64,000 bases of DNA from Clostridium_X cadaveris (GCF_039521325.1 NZ_BAAACD010000019.1); one strand, 5' to 3'; numbered from the stretch's first letter, positions 18,425-27,673 are shown. The notes: a model not told the origin generated them from the sequence alone. Translations and numbers: made by a program.

Positions 18425-19219
18425 TTACATTCCTAATATTAATCTTAGATAGAAAAACACTACTACTGATGAAAATAATATGCTATCAAATCTGTCTAAA
18501 ATTCCACCGTGGCCAGGTATAAGATTGCTATAATCTTTAACACCTGCATATCTCTTAATAGACGATGCTACAAGATCTCCAAATTGACAGAACACTCCAC
18601 ATATAAGTCCAATGATTATATAGTGAATTAAAGAAATATTTACTCCATAAGAAGCTATAGCAAAGCCAAATATCCCACAAGATATAGCACTTCCTAATAG
18701 TCCTCCTATAGAACCTTCTACAGTTTTCTTTGGACTCACTTCAGGACATAACTTTGTTTTTCCAAACATTCTTCCGGTATAATAAGCTGTTGTATCGCAT
18801 AACCATGAAGATATAAATACAAGCCATACTAAGTATTTACCATACTCCATAGAATTTATAAGAGGTATGAAGCTGAAAAATACCCCTACATATACAAAAC
18901 CTAATATAGTAACACTTACATCTGAAAAATTATAGTTTAAATTTATAATTGGAATTATCAATGATATAAATGCTAAAATTCCAAGTATATATACAAGATA
19001 ATCTACATTATTATTTAACAAGAAATATATTATTATAGCTATGTATCCTAAAACAGCCATTGGCTTAAAACCTTTTTTGCTGATTACATTATAGAATTCA
19101 TACATTCCAAACAAAGACAAAACAAGTGTTACACCTTTTAAATATATTCCTCCTAAAAATAAGAATATAATAAATGGAGAAAGTATTAGTGCCCCTAAAT
19201 ATCTTTTATTAAAACTCAT
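18425..19219 (-). CDS. cdsA: Phosphatidate cytidylyltransferase
   Basis: An integral membrane enzyme making CDP-diacylglycerol from phosphatidic acid and CTP, the branch point for anionic phospholipids. There are about seven membrane segments. The C-terminal signature LIPGHGGILDRFDS (near residue 235) and the SPKKTVEGSIGG block are characteristic. 264 residues. It follows uppS by 19 nt, and both are part of the rpsB-to-cdsA run common in Firmicutes. Confidence 0.95.
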   Translation of the reverse strand: MSFNKRYLGALILSPFIIFLFLGGIYLKGVTLVLSLFGMYEFYNVISKKGFKPMAVLGYIAIIIYFLLNNNVDYLVYILGILAFISLIIPIINLNYNFSDVSVTILGFVYVGVFFSFIPLINSMEYGKYLVWLVFISSWLCDTTAYYTGRMFGKTKLCPEVSPKKTVEGSIGGLLGSAISCGIFGFAIASYGVNISLIHYIIIGLICGVFCQFGDLVASSIKRYAGVKDYSNLIPGHGGILDRFDSILFSSVVVFFYLRLILGM

Positions 19220-19238
19220 TTAATACACACCTTCCTTA

Positions 19239-19991
19239 TTATTTAAGGCCTCCAAAACGCCTAGATCTTTTTTGATAATCAATAATAGCTTTTCTCAAGT
19301 TTTCAGGTTTAAAATCCGGCCAACATATATCAGAATACCAAAACTCTGAATATGCACATTGCCACAATAAGAAATTGCTAATCCTAAGTTCTCCACTAGG
19401 TCTGATTATTAAATCTGGATCAGGCATAGATGCAGTATAAAGATATCTTTCAAAAATCTCCTCAGTTATAGTGCTGTCTTTAAGTTTATTAAGCTTTAAA
19501 TCTTCTACTAGGGAATTTATAGCATGGATTATTTCATCTCTTCCACCATAATTTAGAGCTAAGTTTAAAACAACACCTTTATTATTCTTAGTCTTTTCAT
19601 GAGCTAATATCAACTCATTTTTACATATTTCAGGAAGTCCATCTATATTTCCTATATAATTTATAACCACATCATTTTTATTTAATTCTTCAAACTCACT
19701 TTTTAAATACTCCACTAACAATTTCATAAGTGCATTTACTTCATCAACTGGCCTTTTCCAATTCTCTGTAGAAAATGCATATAAAGTTAAGTATTTCACT
19801 TTTAGTCTAGAGCATTCCTTAACTATATTTCTTATAGTTTCTACTCCAGCTTTATGTCCAAGAGTTCTAGGAAGTCCCTTCTTTTTAGCCCATCTTCCAT
19901 TACCATCCATTATTATAGCTATATGTTCTGGTATATTGTCAATGTCTATATTTTCAACTACATCTACTGTTTTCTCTTTGAAGAACTTCAC
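19239..19991 (-). CDS. uppS: Isoprenyl transferase (undecaprenyl diphosphate synthase)
   Basis: A cis-prenyltransferase that extends farnesyl diphosphate to the C55 carrier used for cell wall synthesis. The substrate-binding block IIMDGNGRWAKKKG (aspartate near residue 28), LTLYAFSTENW and RPSGELRISNFLLWQ are present. 250 residues. The start is GTG, with GGAGG upstream. It lies directly before cdsA. Confidence 0.95.
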   Translation of the reverse strand: MKFFKEKTVDVVENIDIDNIPEHIAIIMDGNGRWAKKKGLPRTLGHKAGVETIRNIVKECSRLKVKYLTLYAFSTENWKRPVDEVNALMKLLVEYLKSEFEELNKNDVVINYIGNIDGLPEICKNELILAHEKTKNNKGVVLNLALNYGGRDEIIHAINSLVEDLKLNKLKDSTITEEIFERYLYTASMPDPDLIIRPSGELRISNFLLWQCAYSEFWYSDICWPDFKPENLRKAIIDYQKRSRRFGGLK

Positions 19992-20043
19992 TCTTTTTCC
20001 TCCTAACTATGATGATCTATAAAATTTAATTTTCTATAAATAT

Positions 20044-20065
20044 AAAACCTGCTTAAGCAGGTTTT
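20044..20065 (-). terminator. Palindromic terminator between frr and uppS
   Basis: A perfect inverted repeat with arms AAAACCTGCTT and AAGCAGGTTTT immediately after the frr stop, followed by TATATTTATAG. The U-run is weak, so read-through into uppS is likely. Confidence 0.65.
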
Positions 20066-20069
20066 ATAT

Positions 20070-20627
20070 TTATATAGACATAATTTCCTTTTCTTTAGCT
20101 AAAACTACATTTTCAACTTCTTTTATATAAGAATCAGTTTTCTTTTGGACATTATCTTCTGATTTTTTTATCTCATCTTCTGATAAGTCCCCATCCTTCT
20201 TAAGAGCTTTTATCTTTTCGTTAGCATCTCTTCTTATAGCTCTTATAGCAACCTTAGTTTCTTCTCCTGCCTTCTTAACACTTTTAACTAAATTTTTTCT
20301 AGTTTCTTCTGTTAATTCTGGAACTACTAATCTTATAACAGCACCATCATTTGCTGGATTAATTCCTAGGTCAGATTTTAGTATAGCCTTTTCTATGTCC
20401 TTTAATGTACTTTTTTCCCATGGCTGAATTAATAATATTCTTGGTTCTGGCGCTGATATATTAGCTACTTGGTTTATTGGGCACATACTTCCATAGTACT
20501 CAACTTCTATTCTGTCAAGCATTGTTGGATTGGCTCTTCCTGCCTTCATAGTTGCTAAATCAGATTTTAATACAGCTATGCTTTTTTTCATTTTTTCTTC
20601 AGCTTTAGAGATAATATCTTTTATCAT
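20070..20627 (-). CDS. frr: Ribosome recycling factor
   Basis: With EF-G, releases ribosomes from mRNA after termination. With the ATG at 20627 (GGAGGG about 8 nt upstream) the protein is 185 residues, exactly the family length. The three-helix bundle and the PEPRILLIQPWEKS block are clear. It lies after pyrH in the rpsB-tsf-pyrH-frr order. Confidence 0.96.
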   Translation of the reverse strand: MIKDIISKAEEKMKKSIAVLKSDLATMKAGRANPTMLDRIEVEYYGSMCPINQVANISAPEPRILLIQPWEKSTLKDIEKAILKSDLGINPANDGAVIRLVVPELTEETRKNLVKSVKKAGEETKVAIRAIRRDANEKIKALKKDGDLSEDEIKKSEDNVQKKTDSYIKEVENVVLAKEKEIMSI

Positions 20628-20650
20628 CCTTAAACCCTCCATATAAAATT

Positions 20651-21361
20651 TTACTTACAAACTAAAGTGCCTATTTTTTCTCCTCTAATTGCTCTTTGAA
20701 TGTTTCCTTCTTCATCAAGTCCAAATACAAGAATAGGAATATCATTATCCATGCATAGAGAAGTTGCTGTTGAATCCATAACTTGTAATCCTTGATCCAA
20801 TACCTCTATATAACTTAGTCTATCATATTTTTTAGCATCTGGGAACTTTTTAGGATCTTTATTGTAAACTCCATCAACTTTTTTTGCTAAAAGTATGACA
20901 TCTGCTTCTATTTCTGCTGCTCTTAATGCTGCAGTTGTATCAGTTGAGAAATAAGGATTTCCTGTTCCTGCAGCAAATATTACTACTCTTCCCTTTTCAA
21001 GGTGTCTCATAGCTTTTCTTCTTATAAAAGGCTCTGCCACTTCTTTCATCTCAATAGCTGTTTGAACTCTAGTAACAACCCCTAGTCCTTCAAGAGAATC
21101 TTGAAGAGCTAATGCATTAATGCATGTAGCTAACATTCCCATATAGTCAGCAGTGGTTCTATCCATGCCTTCACCACTTCTTCCTCTCCAAATGTTTCCG
21201 CCACCTACAACAGCACCTACTTCTACACCCATTTCTACAAGCTGCTTTATTTCTTTTGCAATTCTTTGAGCTACCTCAAAATCAATTCCAAATCCATTTT
21301 CGCCAGCTAAAGCTTCACCCGAAAGCTTAAGAATTACTCTTTTATATTTACAACCTTCCAT
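20651..21361 (-). CDS. pyrH: UMP kinase
   Basis: Phosphorylates UMP to UDP. An amino-acid-kinase-fold protein of 236 residues with KLSGEALAG at the N terminus, the GGGNIWRGR loop and the TGNPYFSTDTTAALRAAE block. It follows tsf after a terminator-like hairpin. Allosteric control by GTP and UTP is known for the family. Confidence 0.96.
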   Translation of the reverse strand: MEGCKYKRVILKLSGEALAGENGFGIDFEVAQRIAKEIKQLVEMGVEVGAVVGGGNIWRGRSGEGMDRTTADYMGMLATCINALALQDSLEGLGVVTRVQTAIEMKEVAEPFIRRKAMRHLEKGRVVIFAAGTGNPYFSTDTTAALRAAEIEADVILLAKKVDGVYNKDPKKFPDAKKYDRLSYIEVLDQGLQVMDSTATSLCMDNDIPILVFGLDEEGNIQRAIRGEKIGTLVCK

Positions 21362-21404
21362 AAAAAACCTCCAAAATTATTGACCTACGACTAAGTCATA
21401 TTTT

Positions 21405-21436
21405 AAAAAAAGAGAACACCTAGTGTTCTCTTTTTT
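21405..21436 (-). terminator. Intrinsic terminator between tsf and pyrH
   Basis: The arms AAAAAAGAGAACAC and GTGTTCTCTTTTTT flank a short loop, giving a strong hairpin with a long U-run. It probably ends most rpsB-tsf transcripts. Confidence 0.85.
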
Positions 21437-21456
21437 ACTTTTACCTAGCATCAACT

Positions 21457-21517
21457 AGATTGTATTTATAATAAACTCAAATTTTTAGGAACACCTAAAG
21501 AGCAAGATTGTATTTAT
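21457..21517. repeat. 13-bp direct repeat flanking the tsf 3' end
   Basis: agattgtatttat occurs at 21457-21469 and again at 21505-21517, 48 bp apart. The second copy contains the tsf stop codon. A preceding gaacaccta motif is also repeated, which suggests a small local duplication. Confidence 0.6.
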
Positions 21518-22437
21518 TTTCCTTGTTGCATTTGCTTTGCAACTTCTTCAGCAAAGTTTTCTTCTTTCTTCTCGATTCCTTCACCTTTTTCGAATCTAAC
21601 GAATCTTACTACTTCTACTGGTACGCCTAATTCCTTTGATTTCTCTGCAACAAGTTTAGAGATTGTTAAATCTGGATTTTTAACCCAAACTTGATCAACT
21701 AAGCATACTTCTTTATAGTACTTCTTGATTCTTCCTTCAACCATTTTATCAACTATTTTTTCTGGTTTTCCTTCATTTAAAGCTTGAACTCTGTAGATTT
21801 CTCTTTCTTTTTCTATAGCATCTTGATCTACAGAAGCTTCATTTAAGTATAATGGGTTAGCAGCTGCAACTTGCATTGCTAAATCTTTTGCAAGTACGTC
21901 TATAACTTCGCTATCCTTTTCACAAGATACTTGTGCAAGAACACCGATTCTTCCGCCTCCATGTATGTAACTTCCTATAGAACCATTTTCGCTAGTGAAT
22001 TTTTCAAATCTTCTAACGTTCATGTTTTCACCAATTGTTGCTATTAAATTAGTTAAAACTTCAGAAACAGTCTTTGTTTCATCTGCTATGTATTTGCTTG
22101 CAACAAATTCTTCTACAGTCTTAGCATCTGTTGATGAAGCCATTTTTGCTAAGTTCTTAGCAAACTCTTGGAAATCTGCATTTATAGCAACGAAGTCTGT
22201 TTCACAGTTTACTTCAACTATACCAGCACTTCTCTTATCTTCAGAAATATAAGTTTCAACTAAACCTTCTGCTGCTATTCTTCCAGCTTTCTTAGCTGCT
22301 GCAGCTAATCCTTTTTCTCTTAAAAACTCAACAGCCTTTTCCATATCTCCATCAGTTTTAGTAAGAGCCTTTTTGCAGTCCATCATCCCTGCTCCAGTTC
22401 TCTCTCTTAATTCTTTAACAGCTTGTGCAGTTATCAT
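21514..22437 (-). CDS. tsf: Translation elongation factor Ts
   Basis: The guanine nucleotide exchange factor for EF-Tu. It has the N-terminal UBA-like RERTGAGMMDCKKAL block, the core CETDFVAIN and the C-terminal domain, 307 residues. GGGAGG precedes the ATG. It lies 69 nt after rpsB with a hairpin between them. Confidence 0.97.
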   Translation of the reverse strand: MITAQAVKELRERTGAGMMDCKKALTKTDGDMEKAVEFLREKGLAAAAKKAGRIAAEGLVETYISEDKRSAGIVEVNCETDFVAINADFQEFAKNLAKMASSTDAKTVEEFVASKYIADETKTVSEVLTNLIATIGENMNVRRFEKFTSENGSIGSYIHGGGRIGVLAQVSCEKDSEVIDVLAKDLAMQVAAANPLYLNEASVDQDAIEKEREIYRVQALNEGKPEKIVDKMVEGRIKKYYKEVCLVDQVWVKNPDLTISKLVAEKSKELGVPVEVVRFVRFEKGEGIEKKEENFAEEVAKQMQQGK

Positions 22438-22464
22438 GATTATTCCTCCCTTTTAATTAATTGA

Positions 22465-22499
22465 AAAGGTAAATGAAACAGTTAGCTTCATCTACCTTT
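22465..22499 (-). terminator. Hairpin between rpsB and tsf (attenuator or processing stem)
   Basis: A 15-bp imperfect stem (22465-22479 with 22485-22499) with a 5-nt loop and a short TTTT tail. It lies upstream of the tsf ribosome binding site, so partial termination may adjust the S2:EF-Ts ratio. Confidence 0.6.
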
Positions 22500-22506
22500 C
22501 TATAAA

Positions 22507-23208
22507 TTATTCAGCTAATTGCTCGCCTTGTCTTCCTTCTATTATAGCATCGCTCATCTTTGCAGTTATTAGCTTAACAGCTCTTATAGCATCATCATTT
22601 CCTGGTATTACATAATCAACTTCATCTGGGTCACAATTAGTATCTACTATAGCTACTACTGGTATTCCTAATATTTTAGCTTCTGTTACAGCATTCTTTT
22701 CTTTTCTTGGGTCAACTACGAACATAGCTCCAATGTTTGATGCATCTAAATTCTTTATTCCACCTAAGTTTTGCTCAAGTTTTTCTTTTTCATTCTTTAA
22801 CTTGATAACTTCTTTCTTTGGAAGAACATCAAAAGTTCCATCTTGCTCCATAGCTTCTAATGATTCTAATCTAGCTATTCTAGTCTTTATAGTATTGAAG
22901 TTAGTAAGCATTCCACCTAACCATCTGTTGTTAACAAAATGCATGTTTGATCTTACTGCTTCTTCTGATATAGCTTCTTGAGCTTGCTTCTTAGTTCCAA
23001 CAAAAAGGATATCCTTTCCTTCTTCTGAAACGCTCTTTACGAAATCATAAGCTTGCTCTACTTTCTTTACAGTCTTTTGAAGGTCTATAATATAGATACC
23101 ATTTCTCTCTGTAAAAATGTAAGGAGCCATTTTAGGGTTCCATCTTCTTGTTTGATGTCCAAAATGAACACCAGCTTCTAATAATTGTTTCATTGATATA
23201 ACTGACAT
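22507..23208 (-). CDS. rpsB: 30S ribosomal protein S2
   Basis: A late-assembling 30S protein that also supports S1 docking. It starts MSVISMKQLLEAGVHFGHQ and contains RWNPKMAPYIFTERNGI and the VDPRKEKNAVTEA block. The ATG at 23208 is used (GGAGG 7 nt upstream); the ATG two codons earlier overlaps the ribosome binding site. 233 residues. It has its own promoter and a highly structured leader. Confidence 0.96.
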   Translation of the reverse strand: MSVISMKQLLEAGVHFGHQTRRWNPKMAPYIFTERNGIYIIDLQKTVKKVEQAYDFVKSVSEEGKDILFVGTKKQAQEAISEEAVRSNMHFVNNRWLGGMLTNFNTIKTRIARLESLEAMEQDGTFDVLPKKEVIKLKNEKEKLEQNLGGIKNLDASNIGAMFVVDPRKEKNAVTEAKILGIPVVAIVDTNCDPDEVDYVIPGNDDAIRAVKLITAKMSDAIIEGRQGEQLAE

Positions 23209-23309
23209 TTTCATACCTCCTGGTTTTTTCCTCCATCATCTTCATATTTATAAAGAACCTTTCTTCAAGGCACCTTTTTTATAAATTGGATGATGTGTGT
23301 ATTTTATCC
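23209..23309 (-). promoter_or_regulatory. Structured rpsB leader RNA
   Basis: The roughly 100-nt leader can fold as one long stem-loop. The outer pair is CATCATC (23295-23289) with GATGATG (23240-23234). Inside it are two copies of TTTATAAA (23285-23278 and 23254-23247) and an inner CCTT-GAAGA-AAGG hairpin. The outer 3' arm lies just before the GGAGG region, so S2 autoregulation is plausible; this is inference from shape and position. Confidence 0.55.
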
Positions 23310-23315
23310 TCATAC

Positions 23316-23344
23316 AGTATATCACAACACTTTGATGCTAGCAA
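23316..23344 (-). promoter_or_regulatory. Sigma-A promoter of rpsB, extended -10
   Basis: TTGCTA (23344-23339), 17-nt spacer, TATACT (23321-23316), with TG one base before the -10. Confidence 0.7.
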
Positions 23345-23408
23345 TAATTATTTTTATTTAATGCACAAATTTATTTTTAAGTAAAGATTATTTTTAACTT
23401 ATATGAAA

Positions 23409-23435
23409 AGAGCACTCATGAAACATGAGTACTCT
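23409..23435 (-). terminator. Intrinsic terminator after codY
   Basis: A 12-bp stem (23409-23420 with 23424-23435, one mismatch) with a 3-nt loop, then TTTTCAT on the minus strand. Confidence 0.82.
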
Positions 23436-23443
23436 TTAGAGTT

Positions 23444-24220
23444 TTATTTTATTTTCTTTAATTCTTCTATAAGTTTTTCGTTTAAAATCTTTATGTGTGT
23501 TCCCTTCATACCTAAAGATCTTGATTCTATTACTCCAGCACTTTCGAACTTTCTTAAAGCATTAACTATAACTGATCTTGTTATACCAACCTTGTCAGCT
23601 ATCTTAGATGCTACTAATAATCCTTCACTTCCATCTAATTCATTAAATATATGTTCTACTGCTTCTAATTCTGAATATGATAAAGTTCCTATTGCAAGTT
23701 GAACTACAGCTTTCTTTCTTGCTTCTTCTTCTATTTCATCTTGTTTAGATCTTAAAATTTCTAACCCTACTATTGTAGCACTATATTCTGCTAGTACTAA
23801 ATCTTCATCAGTAAACTTTGTTTCAAATCTAGCTAAAAGTAAAGTTCCAAGTCTTTCTCTGTTTCCTACTATAGGTACTAAAGTTGTTAACTTACCTTCA
23901 TTTTCGCAAGATGCTTCATGATCAAATACACATACATCTTTATTGGTTAAATTAGCTACTGTATCATGAATGTTTAAAAGCTTTGAATTATACTCTTCTG
24001 GAAATCTTCCTTCAGATAGAACAGTATCTTTTACTACTTCACATTCAAATCCATTTGAAAAATTATGACCAAGAATCTTTCCTTTTCTACTTACTATATA
24101 TACGTTACACATAAGCACATCGCTTAATAAAGTACAAATGTCATCAAATACCACAGGCTCAGTTCCCGATTTTTGTAAAATTTTATTTAGCATTCTTGTC
24201 TTGTTTAATAATGTGGACAT
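23444..24220 (-). CDS. codY: GTP/branched-chain-amino-acid-sensing transcriptional regulator CodY
   Basis: The global repressor/activator that binds DNA when isoleucine/valine/leucine and GTP are abundant, tying metabolism, sporulation and virulence genes to nutrition. The N-terminal GAF domain (about 1-155) starts MSTLLNKTRMLNKILQ. The C-terminal winged helix-turn-helix reads KVGITRSVIVNALRKFESAG. 258 residues, full length. It lies between topA and rpsB. A CodY-type box lies in its own leader. Confidence 0.96.
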   Translation of the reverse strand: MSTLLNKTRMLNKILQKSGTEPVVFDDICTLLSDVLMCNVYIVSRKGKILGHNFSNGFECEVVKDTVLSEGRFPEEYNSKLLNIHDTVANLTNKDVCVFDHEASCENEGKLTTLVPIVGNRERLGTLLLARFETKFTDEDLVLAEYSATIVGLEILRSKQDEIEEEARKKAVVQLAIGTLSYSELEAVEHIFNELDGSEGLLVASKIADKVGITRSVIVNALRKFESAGVIESRSLGMKGTHIKILNEKLIEELKKIK

Positions 24221-24282
24221 ACTTCTTCCTCCTTTTTATGCTTTAGCTACTTATCCTTTATTTATAGTTTATATAAAACTCA

Positions 24283-24297
24283 ATTTTTCTGAATATT
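24283..24297. promoter_or_regulatory. CodY-binding box in the codY leader
   Basis: ATTTTTCTGAATATT matches the CodY consensus AATTTTCWGAAAATT at 13 of 15 positions. It lies about 63 bp upstream of the codY start and about 40 bp downstream of the predicted transcription start, which fits autorepression by roadblock. Confidence 0.65.
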
Positions 24298-24340
24298 TTA
24301 AATTTATAAACTGTTTAGAATTGTGCCATTGCCATTTAAT

Positions 24341-24369
24341 ATATTATCATAATACACGTAGGAATTCAA
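24341..24369 (-). promoter_or_regulatory. Candidate sigma-A promoter of codY
   Basis: TTGAAT (24369-24364), 17-nt spacer, TAATAT (24346-24341), with TG before the -10. It is the best match in the 238-bp topA-codY gap. Confidence 0.5.
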
Positions 24370-24458
24370 CCACATTTTTTATATTTTCGACATTCGCTTT
24401 ATGAAATTGAATGTCATTTAACAGTTTGCTAAAATTTTTTATTATAATTTAACTATTC

Positions 24459-26543
24459 TTAATCATTATCTTTTTCAAGAGTTTCTTGGTTTTTGCATTC
24501 TTTGTTAGAACATTCTAAATAGTTTCCTTGACTCTTGCTATATTTTTTCACCATATAGCTTCCACATTTTTTGCATTTTTTTGTCGAAGGTTCTTGCCAG
24601 CTTACAAAATCACATTCTGGATAATTGGAGCATCCATAGAATTTATTACCCTTTTTACTTCTCTTTAGTAATATATCCCCTCCACATTTTGGACAAGGAG
24701 CTTCTATTTTTTCCACTATAGGTTTAGTGTTCTTACAATCAGGATATCCAGGACAAGCTAAAAATTCACCGAATCTTCCTTGTTTTATTACCATCATTCT
24801 TCCGCATTTGTCACAAGGAACATCACTTATCTTATCCTCTATAGTTATTTTAGCCATTTCTTTTTCTGCTAATTCAAGTTTTTCCTTTAGAGGTTTAAAA
24901 AATACATCTACGACTTCTCTCCAGCCTTCTTTTCCCTCTTCAATATAATCCAGCTTCATCTCCATATCTGCAGTAAATTCTAAGTCTACTATTTCATTAA
25001 AATATTGTTCCATTACGCTATTTACTATCTTACCAAGCTCAGTAGGTATTAGACTCTTCTTTTCTCTATCTACATATTTTCTACTAAGTATAGTAGTAAT
25101 TGTTGGAACATAGGTACTAGGTCTCCCTATTCCTTTTTCCTCCATAGTTTTAACAAAACTAGCTTCTGTGAACCTTGCTGGCGGCTGAGTAAAATGCTGC
25201 TTTCCTGCAACATTTGATGATTCAAGAACTTCGCTTTCTTCTAATTCTGGAAGCTTAGTATTTTCCTCATCCTCATCTACAACATACTCATATACTTTCA
25301 TAAAGCCATTAAATTTTATTGATGATCCGCTTGCTTTTAATTTATATTCTCCATTTAATATATCTACGCTATAAGCATTTAGCTGTGCTGAAGACATCTG
25401 ACTTGCCATAAATCTATTCCATATTAGAGAATATAATTTGTACTGTTCTCCCTTTAGACTATCCTTAACCATTTCTGGAGTAATTTCTATATAGGTAGGT
25501 CTGATAGCTTCGTGGGCATCTTGTATATTCTTCTTTCCTTTATAATTTCTAAAGCTTTCTGGCGCGTATTTTTCACCAAATCTTTCTTTTATAAATTCAG
25601 CTGCTGCTTCTTGAGCTTCTTGAGATATTCTTACTGAATCCGTTCTCATATAAGTTATAAGGCCTAATGTTCCATGTCCTTTAACATCAATTCCTTCATA
25701 AAGCTGCTGTGCTATAGACATAGTTCTTTTAGTTTGAAAGTTTAATTTTCTGTAAGCATCTTGTTGCAGTGTGCTTGTAGTAAATGGTGGAAGCGGATTC
25801 TTAGTCTTTATATATTTTTTAACTTTATCTACTTTAAATTCGTTAGCTTTTAGTTCACCTATTATTTTGTTAGTTTCCTCTTCATTTGATATTTCTATCT
25901 TGGTTCCTTTTTTGTGAGACAATTTTACTATAAACTTTTGTTTATCCTTTTTTAGTTCACAATCAATAGTCCAATACTCTTTTGGAATAAATTTCTCTAT
26001 CTCTTCTTCTCTATCACAAATGAGCTTAAGAGCTGCTGACTGTACTCTTCCTGCACTTAATCCCCATTTTATATTTTTCCAAAGAATTGGACTTATTTCA
26101 TATCCAACAAGTCTGTCTAAGACACGCCTAGCCTGCTGGGCATCAACTAAGTTTTCATTTATAGTCCTTGGATTTTTTATAGAGCTTTTTATCGCATTTT
26201 TTGTTATCTCATTAAATTCAATTCTACATTTTTCTTTATTATCTATTTTTAATACATTTGCTAAATGCCAAGAAATAGCTTCACCTTCTCTATCAGGGTC
26301 AGTTGCAAGATAAATCTTATCACTTTTTTTTGCTAATCTTCTTAGTTTATCTAGAAGTTCTCCTTTTCCCCTGATTGTTATATATTTAGGATTATAATTA
26401 TTTTCTATGTCAACGCCTAATTGGCTCTTAGGCAAATCTCTCACATGGCCCATGGAAGCTTCCACAACAAAATTTTTCCCTAAATATTTTCCAATAGTCT
26501 TAGCTTTAGCTGGTGATTCAACAATTACTAAATTATGTCCCAT
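24459..26543 (-). CDS. topA: DNA topoisomerase I
   Basis: A type IA topoisomerase that relaxes negative supercoils. The Toprim domain begins NLVIVESPAKAKTIGKYLG, the catalytic tyrosine is in GLITYMRTDSVR (about residue 295), and three C-terminal four-cysteine zinc ribbons occupy about residues 575-685. The ATG at 26543 (GGAG 7 nt upstream) starts the family N terminus. The frame stays open 40 codons further, but that part overlaps dprA and has no homologous character. 694 residues. It follows dprA, as is usual. Confidence 0.96.
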   Translation of the reverse strand: MGHNLVIVESPAKAKTIGKYLGKNFVVEASMGHVRDLPKSQLGVDIENNYNPKYITIRGKGELLDKLRRLAKKSDKIYLATDPDREGEAISWHLANVLKIDNKEKCRIEFNEITKNAIKSSIKNPRTINENLVDAQQARRVLDRLVGYEISPILWKNIKWGLSAGRVQSAALKLICDREEEIEKFIPKEYWTIDCELKKDKQKFIVKLSHKKGTKIEISNEEETNKIIGELKANEFKVDKVKKYIKTKNPLPPFTTSTLQQDAYRKLNFQTKRTMSIAQQLYEGIDVKGHGTLGLITYMRTDSVRISQEAQEAAAEFIKERFGEKYAPESFRNYKGKKNIQDAHEAIRPTYIEITPEMVKDSLKGEQYKLYSLIWNRFMASQMSSAQLNAYSVDILNGEYKLKASGSSIKFNGFMKVYEYVVDEDEENTKLPELEESEVLESSNVAGKQHFTQPPARFTEASFVKTMEEKGIGRPSTYVPTITTILSRKYVDREKKSLIPTELGKIVNSVMEQYFNEIVDLEFTADMEMKLDYIEEGKEGWREVVDVFFKPLKEKLELAEKEMAKITIEDKISDVPCDKCGRMMVIKQGRFGEFLACPGYPDCKNTKPIVEKIEAPCPKCGGDILLKRSKKGNKFYGCSNYPECDFVSWQEPSTKKCKKCGSYMVKKYSKSQGNYLECSNKECKNQETLEKDND

Positions 26544-26626
26544 ATTAAAACTCCGATATAAAATTCTATGTTTCAAATGTACATCGGAGATTTCACCCCC
26601 TACATCATATTTATTTATATTATTAT

Positions 26627-27673
26627 CTATATATTTCGAACATAATAATTCCCACTTAGACAAAGAATGGAATTGTCAAGTTGCAACTCAAATAATAACT
26701 CATATAGCATAGTTATGTCAATATTGGCTAATCTTATTAACTCATCAATGCTTATTGGATTATCTGATATTATATTAAATATTTTATTTCTATTTTTGTC
26801 TCTTATGCTTTTTATATTCTTCTTTTTTTCTAATCCTAATTCTAAAGCAATATCCTCCATGGATACTATAGGAATAGCTCCCTCCTTGATTATTTTATTG
26901 CATCCTATACTATTTTTAGAAAAAAATGACCCAGGAAGAGCAAACACAGTTTTACCTTGACTCAAAGCTTCTTTAGCCGTTATTATTGTTCCACTTTTTT
27001 CTCCTCCCTCTACAGCTATGACACCACTACTTAAACCGCTTATTATCCTGTTTCTTATTGGAAAATTATAACTGAAAGGCTTTGTCCTCGGATGAAATTC
27101 CGATAAGATAACTCCTTTTTTCGCTATGTCCTGAAAAAGTCTATAATTGATTTTGGGATAAATCACGTCTATTCCACAACCAAAAACAGCAGTGGTCTTC
27201 AATCCATACTTTAGTGCATATTTATGACTTAAGCTGTCAATACCTATAGCTCCTCCGCTTATTATATTAATTTCGAAGTTTGACAAATAATTCATAAGTG
27301 CCTTTGTAAAATCTTCTCCATATGTAGTACAGTTTCGTGCACCTACTATAGCTATAGTTTTCATTTCATCTAAAATACTGATTTCTCCCTTATAAAACAT
27401 CACTGGAGGCGCATTATTTATTTCGCATAATTTTCTAGGATAATTTTCACCTTTATATATTGATACACTTATGTCATTGTCATCCAAATATTTTTTAGTT
27501 TCTTTTATGTAATCATCATAATAGTATTCTTTAAGCTTTTCTAATCTTTTATTCTTTTCATTGCTATAAATATTATTCCATATTCCCTCTACAGTTTCGT
27601 ATTGATTAATTAATTCCCATTTTGCCTGATTTGACATAGGACACAGAGCAAAGGTTAATTCCTCTTTATTCAT
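26627..27673 (-). CDS. dprA: DNA-processing protein DprA (Smf)
   Basis: Loads RecA onto incoming single-stranded DNA during natural transformation and protects it. The extended Rossmann fold shows GARNCTTYGEDF and SGGAIGIDSLSH near residues 115-160, then VFGCGIDVIYP. The C-terminal winged-helix region (about 285-345) is present. 348 residues. It lies between a ComM/YifB homologue and topA, the standard arrangement. The gene is intact, although most clostridia have not been shown to be naturally competent. Confidence 0.93.
   Translation of the reverse strand: MNKEELTFALCPMSNQAKWELINQYETVEGIWNNIYSNEKNKRLEKLKEYYYDDYIKETKKYLDDNDISVSIYKGENYPRKLCEINNAPPVMFYKGEISILDEMKTIAIVGARNCTTYGEDFTKALMNYLSNFEINIISGGAIGIDSLSHKYALKYGLKTTAVFGCGIDVIYPKINYRLFQDIAKKGVILSEFHPRTKPFSYNFPIRNRIISGLSSGVIAVEGGEKSGTIITAKEALSQGKTVFALPGSFFSKNSIGCNKIIKEGAIPIVSMEDIALELGLEKKKNIKSIRDKNRNKIFNIISDNPISIDELIRLANIDITMLYELLFELQLDNSILCLSGNYYVRNI

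Noticed and set aside
26544..26663. 40-codon N-terminal extension of topA
   Set aside because: It overlaps the dprA 3' end, has no ribosome binding site, and the standard N terminus begins at 26543 with GGAG in front.
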